A stretch of DNA of 64,000 bases from contig JAFDXN010000060.1 in the NCBI GenBank assembly GCA_018267915.1, positions 372,001 to 436,000 on the forward strand, written 5' to 3'. The translations under genes were made by a program, and so were the position numbers. This document shows positions 1 through 8,732 of this stretch, one piece after another (within the stretch, counting starts at the first letter, position 1; every line of letters starts with the position of its first letter). The stretch is from Bacteroidota bacterium. GTDB lineage: Bacteria > Bacteroidota > Bacteroidia > Chitinophagales > Chitinophagaceae. Under the pieces are notes generated by a model, which worked only from the letters and a program-made list of their open reading frames with translations, made no database searches and was not told the DNA's origin.

Positions 1-613
1 CGCGCTCGTGCGCCACACGTCCACCACGGCTGCCGGCTTCACGTGCTTCTTCAGAATCCCATTCATGGGCATTACCCGACTCATGTGCCACGCGTCCACC
101 CATGCTTGCAATCCTGCTCACTTCGTCCGGGTCCATCGATGCGAAGCCACGTCCGCCACCACGGTTTTGAGAACTCCTGCCTCTTGAGCCGCGATTATCT
201 TCTTCATAATCATAGCTTCGCCCGCTAGCGTTCGACCTTCTGCCGCCACCGTAGTTATCATCATAATCGCGGTTGCCGCGGCCACGGTTGCTATAGCTAT
301 CACCCTCGTCTTCGTCGTCTTCATAATCATCATTACGACTGCTGGTGTTATACCTGCCGCCTTCATAATCATCATCATCGTAGTCGTTGCTGGTATTATA
401 CCTGCCGCCACGATCATAATCATCATCTTCGTCTTCATAGTCGTCGTAGCTGTCATAGTCATCTTCCTGGCGGTTGCGTGCATTATAACGATTGTCATCG
501 TCATAATCTTCGCGACCCCTGCCGCCATGCGATGCCCTGCCGCCCATGCTGGAGATGCGTCGTTGTTCTTCTCTGTCCATCGAGCCGAAGCCCCGCGCCG
601 AATTACGTGCCAT
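1..613 (-). CDS. KGG-repeat (Em-like/GsiB-like) stress-type protein, partial at window edge
   Basis: The frame starts at the ATG at 613-611 and stays open for 204 codons to the left edge, so the C-terminus is missing. It carries KGG-type repeats: one near the N-terminus (SMDREEQRRISSMGGR) and one near the edge (GFASMDPDEVSRIASMGGR), the latter followed by another block ending SRGGRVAHE. Members of this family are small hydrophilic proteins linked to general stress or desiccation. Unusual here is a spacer of about 115 residues between the repeats, very rich in Asp, Tyr, Arg, Asn and Gly, with recurring GGRYNTS and YDDD units. It looks intrinsically disordered. The role is inferred from the repeat only. 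Confidence 0.8.
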   Translation of the reverse strand, partial: MARNSARGFGSMDREEQRRISSMGGRASHGGRGREDYDDDNRYNARNRQEDDYDSYDDYEDEDDDYDRGGRYNTSNDYDDDDYEGGRYNTSSRNDDYEDDEDEGDSYSNRGRGNRDYDDNYGGGRRSNASGRSYDYEEDNRGSRGRSSQNRGGGRGFASMDPDEVSRIASMGGRVAHESGNAHEWDSEEAREAGSRGGRVAHER

Positions 614-1062
614 TTTTTTTGTTTTTATGGTTAGGAAATAAAATGCTTTCTTGTGTTAATCTTTATAGCGAATACTCGCGGTCATCCATTGGGCTACAGG
701 TGTACGCAAGTCGCTGCTGCCACAGTTTTGTGGTGATATGGCATTTTCCTCCTGTAGTAGCTCTTTTTTCGGGAGAGAAAGCCTCCCACATGATCTTAAA
801 AGGTAAGGCGCAAAGTGAAAAATCTATGCCAGCAATTTCAATTCGAAACAATTTTCACTGTTCCCGGAAAAAGAATTGAAGGCGTCCATTTCTCTTTTTA
901 TGTTGCGGCTGTTTTGATTCAATTCCTTACATCTTTTTTTAAAATCCTTGTGTGGGGATAATAAATTTAAGTTTTCTCATGGCTTTCTTTGCGCATACCC
1001 AAGCTCAACGTTCGGTTGAGGTGCGCTGTCCTCAAAAGGCTGTGGAAAGTGCTGCCCCATGC
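614..1062. other. gene-free interval
   Basis: About 450 bp between the KGG-repeat gene and the small membrane protein gene. Frames here are short and lack recognisable features. I see no tRNA, no strong intrinsic terminator and no clear TAnnTTTG box. It presumably contains the upstream region of the minus-strand gene ending at 613. Confidence 0.5.
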
Positions 1063-1347
1063 TCAGGAATTGGCGGTACCCTCATCTTCTTTGTCGTGAC
1101 CTTCCACTTTTACGATCTTATTGTAGATGCCCAGTAACAAAAACGGTGCAACCCACTGACCCACAAATAGTGCCGCATGACTCTGTTTGAAACATTTTAA
1201 TGTTAACGAGCTTGCCATTGCTGTAATAGCTGCAGCCAGGAAAAAGTCGGATGGTATCTTTGATGTCTGTTTCTCAATCGCCTTGGTAAAAGGCCCTTCT
1301 TTGTACGCTTTCATGTTCTCCATTTTCTTAAGTTTTTTGGAGACCAT
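1063..1347 (-). CDS. small two-helix membrane protein, function unknown
   Basis: 94 aa. A basic N-terminus (about 35 residues) is followed by two hydrophobic stretches, roughly residues 35-52 (FFLAAAITAMASSLTL) and 58-77 (AALFVGQWVAPFLLLGIYNK), then a short acidic tail. This suggests an inner-membrane hairpin protein. I recognise the pattern as a small conserved hypothetical of Bacteroidota but no function. An alternative start is the Met at codon 10. It stands alone between non-coding stretches. Confidence 0.7.
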   Translation of the reverse strand: MVSKKLKKMENMKAYKEGPFTKAIEKQTSKIPSDFFLAAAITAMASSLTLKCFKQSHAALFVGQWVAPFLLLGIYNKIVKVEGHDKEDEGTANS

Positions 1348-1478
1348 TGCCGTAAATACTATGCCTGCAGCTTAAATGAGAAAATGAAATTGAGGAAACT
1401 GTTGTTGAAATTTTTTACTCCGCGGCATGGATTTGCTGGTACACAGGCTCAACTTTTACGAAACCAAAAACCTGATTT

Positions 1479-1748
1479 ATGAAAAAGATGGCAGTAGCGC
1501 TTATGCTGGCAGTATTTGCCTGCACTAATGTATACGCGCAAAATAATATGCAGGATTCAATGGGCCGTGGACGCACAAACAGGACACATAGAAGCCGCTC
1601 GACAAGGACAGATACCAATAACATGAACAACAACAGGAATAACAACCTCAATAATAACAACTATAACAATAACAACAGGAACAATAATAACCTGAATAAC
1701 AACAACCGCAATAATAGCACGAGCGGCGACAGTACTATGAGAAGATGA
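1479..1748 (+). CDS. secreted Asn-rich low-complexity protein
   Basis: 89 aa. A clear signal peptide (MKKMAVALMLAVFACTNVYA, cleavage before QN) precedes a short Arg/Thr/Ser-rich part and then about 45 residues made almost wholly of Asn with regularly spaced Arg, Leu and Tyr (NNNNRNNNNLNNNN type). No domain is recognisable. The mature protein is probably disordered and periplasmic or surface located. A hairpin terminator follows at 1773. Confidence 0.7.
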   Translation: MKKMAVALMLAVFACTNVYAQNNMQDSMGRGRTNRTHRSRSTRTDTNNMNNNRNNNLNNNNYNNNNRNNNNLNNNNRNNSTSGDSTMRR

Positions 1749-1772
1749 TTGTTTAGAGGTTTGGTAAGAAGG

Positions 1773-1803
1773 GTAGCAGCGATGGGCTGCTACTTTGTGG
1801 TTT
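1773..1803 (+). terminator. intrinsic terminator after the Asn-rich protein
   Basis: An 8-bp stem GTAGCAGC (1773-1780) pairs with GCTGCTAC (1786-1793) across a 5-nt loop. A T-rich tail (TTTGTGGTTTGTT) follows. It lies 25 bp after the stop codon. Confidence 0.6.
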
Positions 1804-1879
1804 GTTGCATGTTAAAGTGACAGGACGCCGAAATAGAGTTGGTCTACCATGTATTTTCCGGGAATAGCGAACGGGAGAA

Positions 1880-2452
1880 CTAATCTTTTTTGTTCAGCAT
1901 TTCGTCGGTGAAGTGACGTACTCCTTTCTCCTGCGAGAATTTGTCCGAATTGTAATCCTGAGAACTGTTCCTGGGTATAGATAAGCTCTTCCATCCTTCG
2001 TTGCGGAACATCTTGGCCAGGTACACTATCTGTCCTACATGGTAAGGGTAGTGTGCTAACTGGCGGTTGATCGCTTCCAGCACTGTATGGCCTTCGTTAC
2101 GTATGTAAATGATCTTGCTGAGGTCAGCATCAGTAAGACTGTCCAGGGCGTCGAAAAGGCATTTCCAACCTTCTTCCCACTTGGCCATTAGCAGTTCCCT
2201 CGAGTTCCAGTCGTTCTCGAACTCGCCGTCGCGCTGACGCCACGGCTTCTCACCGTCGGTTGTTAAGAAATCCGTCCAGCGGCTGAGCATATTGCCCCGC
2301 ATGTGCTTTACGATAGTGGCTATACTATTACTCTCTTCGTTCAGCTGCCTGAAGAGGTCATCGTCCTGTACCTGCACCATGGCGCCCTCGCCCAACTGTT
2401 TGTAATAAAGGAACTGTCGCTTAGCGCTGCCTAAATAGTTAAGTGTTTCCAT
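1880..2452 (-). CDS. DUF1572 / DinB-like four-helix protein
   Basis: 190 aa, the usual size of the family. The N-terminus (LNYLGSAKRQFLYYKQLGE) and the motif LAHYPYHVGQIVYLAK near residue 140 fit the DUF1572 branch of the DinB/YfiT superfamily. These are four-helix bundles with a histidine-based metal site; His residues at KHM (about 49) and HYPYH are visible. Family members include thiol transferases and metal-dependent hydrolases, but no substrate can be assigned. The gene starts 9 bp after the stop of the GNAT gene and is probably co-transcribed with it. Confidence 0.8.
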   Translation of the reverse strand: METLNYLGSAKRQFLYYKQLGEGAMVQVQDDDLFRQLNEESNSIATIVKHMRGNMLSRWTDFLTTDGEKPWRQRDGEFENDWNSRELLMAKWEEGWKCLFDALDSLTDADLSKIIYIRNEGHTVLEAINRQLAHYPYHVGQIVYLAKMFRNEGWKSLSIPRNSSQDYNSDKFSQEKGVRHFTDEMLNKKD

Positions 2453-2461
2453 TGCCTGTGT

Positions 2462-2926
2462 TTATCTTGTTGCGTTGACTGCATTAGTATAGATATCCGG
2501 TCGCCTCAGCATCATGACACGTTCGGGATTCTCGGGATTCACGAAGCCGAAACGTGCGTATAGTCCTTGTGCGTCCCTGGTTCCGAGGGTAATACTGCGC
2601 AGCTTTTTTACCCAGTCAAGGTCCATGATCAGTTCGATCATCTTTTTGCTCAGGCCCTGGCCGCGATGTGGCTCTGTCACGAACACATCGGCGAGTATCG
2701 CAAGCGTGGCATAGTCGGTAGCCAGGCGTGCATAGCCTGCCAGCTCGTCACCCCTGAGGATACCCACAGTGAAAGAGTTTTCGAAAGACTTCTTCACAAC
2801 ATCCAGCGGAATATCCTGCACCCAATAAGATTCTTTCGAAAGCCAGGCATGCACCGCTTCTACCGGGATCAGTGCTTTGTCGCTGGTGAATGTATAACCT
2901 AAATGTTCTACGGTAAATGGCTGCAT
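2462..2926 (-). CDS. GNAT-family N-acetyltransferase
   Basis: 154 aa from the ATG at 2926. I prefer this start because it lies directly after the stop of the aminotransferase gene (2928-2930); a longer frame would run into that gene. The acetyl-CoA-binding motif A is visible as VFVTEPHRGQGLSKKMIE (about residues 85-102), followed by the usual GLYARFGF near residue 130. The substrate is unknown. It probably forms an operon with the upstream ilvE and the downstream DinB-like gene. Confidence 0.85.
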   Translation of the reverse strand: MQPFTVEHLGYTFTSDKALIPVEAVHAWLSKESYWVQDIPLDVVKKSFENSFTVGILRGDELAGYARLATDYATLAILADVFVTEPHRGQGLSKKMIELIMDLDWVKKLRSITLGTRDAQGLYARFGFVNPENPERVMMLRRPDIYTNAVNATR

Positions 2927-2927
2927 C

Positions 2928-3977
2928 TTATAAGATATAGTTCCAGTTATGGGTGTCGGGTTTAATGCCTTTACGGATATCGTAAAGCTCTTTGGCCAAC
3001 CGGTACATAGTAGCATCCTGGCCTATGTAGCAATTATAATGCTTACCTTCGATGGCGATCGTTTCAATAGGCGCTATCACGGCAGCAGTACCCGCGCCAA
3101 AGGCTTCAACACGCTTGCCGGCCTCGAGGGCTTGTTGTATCTCTTTATAGCTGATCGCCATCTCTGCTGTGCTGATGCCCATTTCCTTTGCAAGCTTTAA
3201 GAGTGAGTCGCGGGTGACGCCATCCAGTATGGTGCCCGACAGTGGTGGTGTAAAGAGCACATTGTCGACGAAGAACATGAGGTTCATGGTACCTGATTCC
3301 TCTATGAACTCATGGGCCTTAGCGTCTGTCCATATCACCTGGTCGTAGCCTTCGCTTTTGGCCAGTTGTGATGGGTAGAGTGCGCCACCATAGTTGCCGC
3401 CGCATTTGGCGTAACCTGTGCCACCATCTGCAGCACGTACAAATTCGGTCTCAACTTTTACTTTGAGCGGCTTCGAATAATAAGGGTAGGCAGGTGAGCA
3501 TACGATCATGAACAGGTATTCTTCAGCCACCTTCACGCCAATGCGCTCTTCGGATGCGATCATAAAGGGACGGATGTACAGTGATGCATCCGGATCGGTT
3601 GGTATCCAGTCGGCGTCTACCTGTACCAGTTGATGGAGCGCCTCTATAAAAAGACCTTGGGGTACAAGCGGCATGCACAGTCGCTCTAAGGACCGTGCGA
3701 AACGCTCGTAGTGCTTCAACGGACGAAATATATTCACTTTGCCATCTTCCATAAGAAAAGCCTTCATGCCTTCGAATACGGTTTGCCCGTAGTGCAGGCA
3801 CAAGGCAAACGGGCTCATGCTCAGGTTGCCGAAAGGTATGATGCGTGGGTTGTGCCATGTTCCTTTCTTGTATTCGCATATGAACATGTGTTCAGTGGGG
3901 TGCGTACCGAATGGTGCAGCGTTCTGTTCCCTTGTCTTCTTTTCTTCTTGCCTTGTGATGGCGATGGTATATTGCAT
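2928..3977 (-). CDS. ilvE: branched-chain amino acid aminotransferase
   Basis: 349 aa, fold-type IV PLP enzyme, typical of the longer class of BCATs. It transfers the amino group between leucine, isoleucine or valine and 2-oxoglutarate. The PLP lysine is K191 in TGYAKCGGNYGG. The substrate-side motifs LHYGQTVFEGMKAF (61-74) and LYIRPFMIASEE (133-144) and the EESGTMNLMFF segment (cofactor ring) are all intact. It is followed at 1 bp by the GNAT gene. No leader peptide or T-box is seen upstream. Confidence 0.95.
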   Translation of the reverse strand: MQYTIAITRQEEKKTREQNAAPFGTHPTEHMFICEYKKGTWHNPRIIPFGNLSMSPFALCLHYGQTVFEGMKAFLMEDGKVNIFRPLKHYERFARSLERLCMPLVPQGLFIEALHQLVQVDADWIPTDPDASLYIRPFMIASEERIGVKVAEEYLFMIVCSPAYPYYSKPLKVKVETEFVRAADGGTGYAKCGGNYGGALYPSQLAKSEGYDQVIWTDAKAHEFIEESGTMNLMFFVDNVLFTPPLSGTILDGVTRDSLLKLAKEMGISTAEMAISYKEIQQALEAGKRVEAFGAGTAAVIAPIETIAIEGKHYNCYIGQDATMYRLAKELYDIRKGIKPDTHNWNYIL

Positions 3978-3998
3978 GACAATATTTTTTTGTTGTTA

Positions 3999-4949
3999 TT
4001 AACTGTCAGCCGGCAGTGCACTTAGAGCATCTTCGGCTTCTTTATCTATTGACGCTTTATGTTGTCTTCTGTAGCCGATGTTCACCAGGTAAACACCGAT
4101 AGCGATAGTAATAAATGCAAGTATGGTGTAGATATCAAGCGGTTCCTTTAACAGCAGGTATCCCATTACCACAGCTACCAGCGGGTTGACATATGCATAC
4201 AATGTTACTACGCCAACCGGTAAACTGCTCAGGGCAAAATTATAGGCTGCATATGCCAGTACCGAACCAAACACAATAAGATAACCTAGTGCTAATAAAG
4301 CATTGTTGTTAGCATAGTCTATATTATGATAGTCGTCAATAAACGGGCTGAAGACAAAAAGGAACACACCACCCCAGAAAAGCTGCATGCCTGAATTGAA
4401 CATAGGGTTGGTCTGCTTCGTATTTCGCTTCGATATCAGGCTGCCGAGCGCCCATGATGATGTGGCGACGAGCGTGGCCATCATGCCCGCTATGTAAACC
4501 GTGTTGGTAAAGTCTTTTATGCTGTCTTTGAATATGAGGCCCACGCCAACTGTGCCCAATATCATGCCTGAAAGTATAGTGCCGTTAAAGTGGTCGCGTC
4601 GGGATTGGGCGAGATTGAAGAGCACTGCGAAGATGGGCATCATGGAGCATATAAGCGCCGCTACCCCGCTTGGGATGTATCGTTCGCCCCATGTTACCAA
4701 TCCATTCCCCATTGTGATCATTAAGCCTCCTATCAATGCGTTGCGTAGTATATGCTCCCGGTTCCAGTCAAGCTTGCGATTGACCGCGTAGGCAGCCAGC
4801 ATTAAAATAATGCCAGCCGACAGTTGCCTGATGCCTGCGAACAAGAAAGCAGGATAGTGCATGACTCCTATTCTAATGGCGAGGTAGGTGGTGCCCCAGA
4901 CTATGCAGATAAATATCAGCGCTAACCAGGCTTTGGTATTCTTATTCAT
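3999..4949 (-). CDS. EamA/DMT-family transporter
   Basis: 316 aa with about ten hydrophobic segments in two EamA halves. The first begins WLALIFICIVWGTTYLAIRIG; the second includes LGYLIVFGSVLAYAAYNFAL and YVNPLVAVVMGYLLLKEPL, the signature end of drug/metabolite exporters. A divergent MocR-type regulator starts 82 bp away, a layout in which the regulator often controls the exporter. The substrate is not predictable. Confidence 0.9.
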   Translation of the reverse strand: MNKNTKAWLALIFICIVWGTTYLAIRIGVMHYPAFLFAGIRQLSAGIILMLAAYAVNRKLDWNREHILRNALIGGLMITMGNGLVTWGERYIPSGVAALICSMMPIFAVLFNLAQSRRDHFNGTILSGMILGTVGVGLIFKDSIKDFTNTVYIAGMMATLVATSSWALGSLISKRNTKQTNPMFNSGMQLFWGGVFLFVFSPFIDDYHNIDYANNNALLALGYLIVFGSVLAYAAYNFALSSLPVGVVTLYAYVNPLVAVVMGYLLLKEPLDIYTILAFITIAIGVYLVNIGYRRQHKASIDKEAEDALSALPADS

Positions 4950-5003
4950 AATTCCGCATCAAAAGTCAGACAAAAATTTAAAACAAAACAGATACAATTT
5001 TCG

Positions 5004-5011
5004 TATTTTTG
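5004..5011 (+). promoter_or_regulatory. candidate -7 promoter box for the MocR-type gene
   Basis: TATTTTTG matches the Bacteroidota -7 consensus TAnnTTTG and lies 20 bp before the ATG at 5032. No convincing -33 TTTG is present. Confidence 0.45.
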
Positions 5012-5031
5012 ACCATAACAGTTTTTCAGCC

Positions 5032-6471
5032 ATGAAGATAACACAGCGTGGTAAGCAGGAACATTTGTACCTGCATATAGCGGACACCATACAGCAGCAG
5101 ATACTAAATAAGGTATTGAAGACCGGCGACAAGTTGCCTTCAGTCCGCATGCTGAGTAAAGAGCATGGCATGAGTATAAGTACGGTGCTGCAGGCCTACT
5201 ATCATCTTGAGGGTAAAGGACTTATAGAGTCCCGGCCACAGTCGGGATATTATGTGCGTTTCAACCCTGCGCGCTTCCCGCAGAAGATCGAAAAGAGCGA
5301 TCCGCCCTTGTCGTCGAAGAACAAAAATGTAGAGGCGATCATATCGGAAGTGTATGATGATTTCGATATGCCGGGCATTGTTAAGTTTTCATTAAGTGTA
5401 CCTGCGCCGGAACTGTTGCCGCTTGCGAGGCTCAATAAATCGATGATGCAGGCTATACGCGAGATGCCTGCAAACGGCACCATGTATGAGCAATTGCAAG
5501 GGAACGAATTGTTGAGAAGGCAGGTGGCGAGATGGTCTATGCACTGGGGTGGGCATCTGCATGCCAATGACCTTGTTACTACGGCGGGCAGCATGAACGC
5601 TATTGCTTATTGCCTGATGGCGCTGACGCAGCGCGGCGACACGATTGCGGTGGAAAGTCCCGTATATTTTGGAACACTCAGGCTTGCAAACAGCATGGGG
5701 CTGAAGGTGCTCGAATTACCGACGGACCCGGATACCGGGGTCGACCCATCAGACGTGAAGAAAGTGTTGCAGAAACATAAAGTAAAAGCCTGCTTCTTTG
5801 TGCCAAATTTCAGCAATCCCCTCAGCTATTGCATGCCCGACGACCAGAAGGAGGAAATGGTGAAGATGCTGTCATTTCATGGCGTTCCGTTAATCGAAGA
5901 TGATCTGTATGGTGACGTTTACTTCGGTAAGAAAAGACCTAAGTCGTGCAAGAGCTTTGATGAAGAAGGCAATGTGCTATGGTGTAGTTCTATTTCTAAA
6001 ACACTGGCGCCTGGCTATAGGGTGGGCTGGGTAGCGCCCGGCAAGTACCTTGAGAAGATCAAGCGGCTGAAATTATATCACAGCATCACTACGGCTACAC
6101 CCCAACAGGCTGCCATTGCTAATTTTCTTTCTACCGGTCGTTACGAGCATCATTTGCGAAAGCTGAGGCAAACGCTGCATGCTAATAGCTTGCAATTCAT
6201 TCGTGCGATAGGAGAGTATTTTCCCGAAGGCACAAAGGTGACCAATCCGCAAGGCGGATTCATATTATGGGTGGAACTCGATAAAAAGATCGATACTTAT
6301 CAGCTTTACCAGGATGCCATGCTGCAAAAGATCAGTATAGCGCCGGGCAGCATGTTCACTTTGCAGGAGCGCTATCACAACTGCATGCGCCTGAGTTATG
6401 GTATGCCCTGGAAGCCGGAAACAGACAAGGCATTGAAGAAGCTTGGCGGTATCGTAAAGAGTATGATGTAG
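5032..6471 (+). CDS. MocR/PdxR-type GntR regulator with aminotransferase domain
   Basis: 479 aa from the ATG at 5032. A longer frame exists, but it would read through the divergent promoter region, and MKITQRGKQEHLYLHIA is the natural N-terminus. Residues 1-75 form a GntR winged helix (LPSVRMLSKEHGMSISTVLQAYYHLEGKGLIESRPQSG, split here only by length of quotation). The rest is a fold-type I aminotransferase domain with the PLP lysine K323 in SISKTLAPGYRVGW and the NFSNPLSY segment. Such regulators sense PLP or an amino compound. It diverges from the EamA exporter, a possible target, and abuts the convergent MutS2-like gene. Confidence 0.9.
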   Translation: MKITQRGKQEHLYLHIADTIQQQILNKVLKTGDKLPSVRMLSKEHGMSISTVLQAYYHLEGKGLIESRPQSGYYVRFNPARFPQKIEKSDPPLSSKNKNVEAIISEVYDDFDMPGIVKFSLSVPAPELLPLARLNKSMMQAIREMPANGTMYEQLQGNELLRRQVARWSMHWGGHLHANDLVTTAGSMNAIAYCLMALTQRGDTIAVESPVYFGTLRLANSMGLKVLELPTDPDTGVDPSDVKKVLQKHKVKACFFVPNFSNPLSYCMPDDQKEEMVKMLSFHGVPLIEDDLYGDVYFGKKRPKSCKSFDEEGNVLWCSSISKTLAPGYRVGWVAPGKYLEKIKRLKLYHSITTATPQQAAIANFLSTGRYEHHLRKLRQTLHANSLQFIRAIGEYFPEGTKVTNPQGGFILWVELDKKIDTYQLYQDAMLQKISIAPGSMFTLQERYHNCMRLSYGMPWKPETDKALKKLGGIVKSMM

Positions 6472-6472
6472 T

Positions 6473-8590
6473 TTATTTTTTCTTGTCGGGTTGCTTTGGC
6501 TTCTTCCGCACCGTCACCCACTCGTCGATGTTGACATTGAAAGGCATATTGCCGATCTTAACGATCGCGCGTTTGTCGCGCAGTTCAGTTAGGGTGCCTA
6601 CCTGGTGATTGACGGAGTTGCGCACCAGGTCGCCCACTTGCGGTTTGCTGCCGGTGGTCTCGTAATTCTTATCCGCTTTTTTTGCAGCGGCGGCATTGGT
6701 CTGTATTTGCTTCCCGCGAAAGAGAACATTCTCTGCGGCTTGTATCACCTCCTGCTTATTCTCCGTCTTCTTCCAGTCGTGGATGATCTGTTTGAACTTG
6801 CGTTCGGTATCGCGCAGGTAGTCAAGTTCTTCTTTCTTTACCTGGTTTTGCAGGCGCAGTGTGGCATAGTGTTGCTTCAGTTTTTCTTTGTCCGTCAGTT
6901 CTTCGTATTTCTTCTTCAGTTTCTCATTTTCTTTTATCAGCTTGTCCAGTTCTTTTTCCTTGTCACCCAGTCTCACCGACTGTTGCTCGGTCTTGTGTAG
7001 CATCTTGTCGAGCTTGAAGTGCTCCCTTTGCGTGAGTTCGCGGGCACGCTCGATGATCTTTGGGGAGAGGCCGCTCCGTTGCGCAATGGCAAATGTGTAA
7101 GAGCTACCCGGCTTGCCAACGCTAAGGCGATAAAGTGGTTCGAGATGCTCTTCGTCGAAGGCCATAGCGCCATTGATGATCCCATTCACTTTACCCGCCA
7201 TTACTTTCAGGTTCAGGTAGTGAGTGGTGATAATGCCAAAAGCATGCTTGTGTGCCAGCTCTTCCACTATGGCCTCCGCAAAGGCGCCGCCCAGGTTCGG
7301 GTCGGAACCGCTGCCTAACTCATCGATGAAGAACAGTGTTTTCCCGTTAGCGAAGTCGAGAAAGTACCGCATATCGCGCAGGTGGGCACTATAGGTGCTC
7401 AGCTCATGCTCTATCGACTGTGTGTCGCCGATGTGGATCATGATCTGCTTGAATACACCCATTTCTGAGTTTTCATCCACCGGTACCAGTAAGCCCGACT
7501 GGCACATCAGTTGCAGCAGGCCCACGGTCTTCATCGCTACTGTTTTGCCTCCCGCGTTTGGTCCGCTGATGATGAGGATGCGCTTATGCTTGTCCAATTC
7601 AAGGTTCAGCGGTACTACCGGTTTGTCCTGCCCCTTGTTGTGCAATAGCAACAGTGGATGGTGCGCCTTGATAAGATGCAAGCCGGGGTGGGGGCTCAAC
7701 CTTGGCATAACGGCGTTGATATCTAAGGCAAGCATAGCCTTCGCTCTAATGAAATCAAAAAGGCCGCAAATGTGATAGTATGAATCCAGTTGCGGGTGGA
7801 AAGTGGCGAGCGTTGCGGTTGTTTGCGCAAGTATGCGCTGGATCTCCCGTGCTTCCGCCCGTTCCAGCGAGTAGACCTCGTTATTTAGTTCGATCGTTTC
7901 TTCCGGTTCTATAAATGCCGTTTTCTGGCTGTCGCTTTCGCCGTGAAGTATCCCTTTCACAATGCGCTTGTGTTCGGCCATCACCGCGACCACGCGCCTC
8001 CCGTTCAGGAATCCTTCAGCTATATCGGCAAGGTATCCCTGTTTGTTCAGCCGCCGCAATACCGCTTCGAATGTACGTCTCAATTGCTGTCTCAGGTCAG
8101 CGAGATCGCTACGTATCTGTGCCAGCTCGCGGGAAGCCGTGTCGCGAACATTTGCGCCTTCGTCTATGACCGAGCCAATAATAGCGGCGATCTCCTTTTC
8201 ATAGGCGATGTTTGCTAAAAGCGCAGCTAAGTTTGGGAAAAGGTTGTTGTGCTTTTTGAACCATTGTAATATATCCCGAATATTGAGGGAAAGCTGGAGC
8301 ATCGACAGCAATTGCTCGCCGTTTAAGACGCCACCGGTTATGCTGAGGAGTTTTAACTCTTTCTGTACATTCTTAGTGAAATCGTTGGGTATTTGGTCGC
8401 TGCCTGATACAATTGCCTTATACTCCGACGTTTGCAGCAGTTCCCGTTCTATGTAATCAAGGCGTGTATGAAAGCGCATCTCAATCACCCTCTCCAGGGC
8501 GGCATCTGTGCGACACTTTTGCTTGAGCAGCTTCAGTATCTTATTAAATTCCAGCGCATCTGATGCATGCGCCGGGTACAATTGTATCAT
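6473..8590 (-). CDS. mutS2: MutS2-family DNA-binding ATPase lacking the Smr domain
   Basis: 705 aa. The MutS core and clamp are followed by an ABC-type ATPase: Walker A GPNAGGKT (343-350), Walker B LFFIDELGSGSD (419-430) and the His switch TTHYLN. A coiled coil (about 520-620) leads to a KOW-like end (VGDLVRNSVNHQVGTL). The protein stops at a Lys-rich tail and has no C-terminal Smr nuclease domain (DLRG-type motif), which full MutS2 of about 780 aa carries. MutS2 proteins act on recombination intermediates and in some species on collided ribosomes. The missing nuclease makes an endonuclease role unlikely. Confidence 0.9.
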   Translation of the reverse strand: MIQLYPAHASDALEFNKILKLLKQKCRTDAALERVIEMRFHTRLDYIERELLQTSEYKAIVSGSDQIPNDFTKNVQKELKLLSITGGVLNGEQLLSMLQLSLNIRDILQWFKKHNNLFPNLAALLANIAYEKEIAAIIGSVIDEGANVRDTASRELAQIRSDLADLRQQLRRTFEAVLRRLNKQGYLADIAEGFLNGRRVVAVMAEHKRIVKGILHGESDSQKTAFIEPEETIELNNEVYSLERAEAREIQRILAQTTATLATFHPQLDSYYHICGLFDFIRAKAMLALDINAVMPRLSPHPGLHLIKAHHPLLLLHNKGQDKPVVPLNLELDKHKRILIISGPNAGGKTVAMKTVGLLQLMCQSGLLVPVDENSEMGVFKQIMIHIGDTQSIEHELSTYSAHLRDMRYFLDFANGKTLFFIDELGSGSDPNLGGAFAEAIVEELAHKHAFGIITTHYLNLKVMAGKVNGIINGAMAFDEEHLEPLYRLSVGKPGSSYTFAIAQRSGLSPKIIERARELTQREHFKLDKMLHKTEQQSVRLGDKEKELDKLIKENEKLKKKYEELTDKEKLKQHYATLRLQNQVKKEELDYLRDTERKFKQIIHDWKKTENKQEVIQAAENVLFRGKQIQTNAAAAKKADKNYETTGSKPQVGDLVRNSVNHQVGTLTELRDKRAIVKIGNMPFNVNIDEWVTVRKKPKQPDKKK

Positions 8591-8611
8591 TTTCTATACG
8601 TGTCGGGTTTG

Positions 8612-8619
8612 CAAAGGTA
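8612..8619 (-). promoter_or_regulatory. candidate -7 promoter box for the MutS2-like gene
   Basis: TACCTTTG on the minus strand fits TAnnTTTG exactly and lies 21 bp before the ATG. It continues as TACCTTTGCA, the same 10-mer found before rpsJ and rplX. Confidence 0.5.
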
Positions 8620-8732
8620 CGGATAGATCAATCGAAAATTTCGGTGTATCCATAAGGAAAATGTCGGCAACGCCATTATCTTTTTTATGATTTTCGATGG
8701 GATAATTCGCTTATATTGCATGTCCCTGACTT

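Noticed and set aside
118..528. 136-codon open frame on the minus strand rich in Met, Thr and Ile
   Set aside because: Out-of-frame reading of the Asp/Tyr/Arg-rich KGG-repeat gene, which has a recognisable protein in another frame of the same strand.
1615..1740. AAC/AAT-rich repeats considered as a microsatellite or CRISPR-like array
   Set aside because: They are the in-frame Asn codons of a secreted protein; no spacer-repeat structure.
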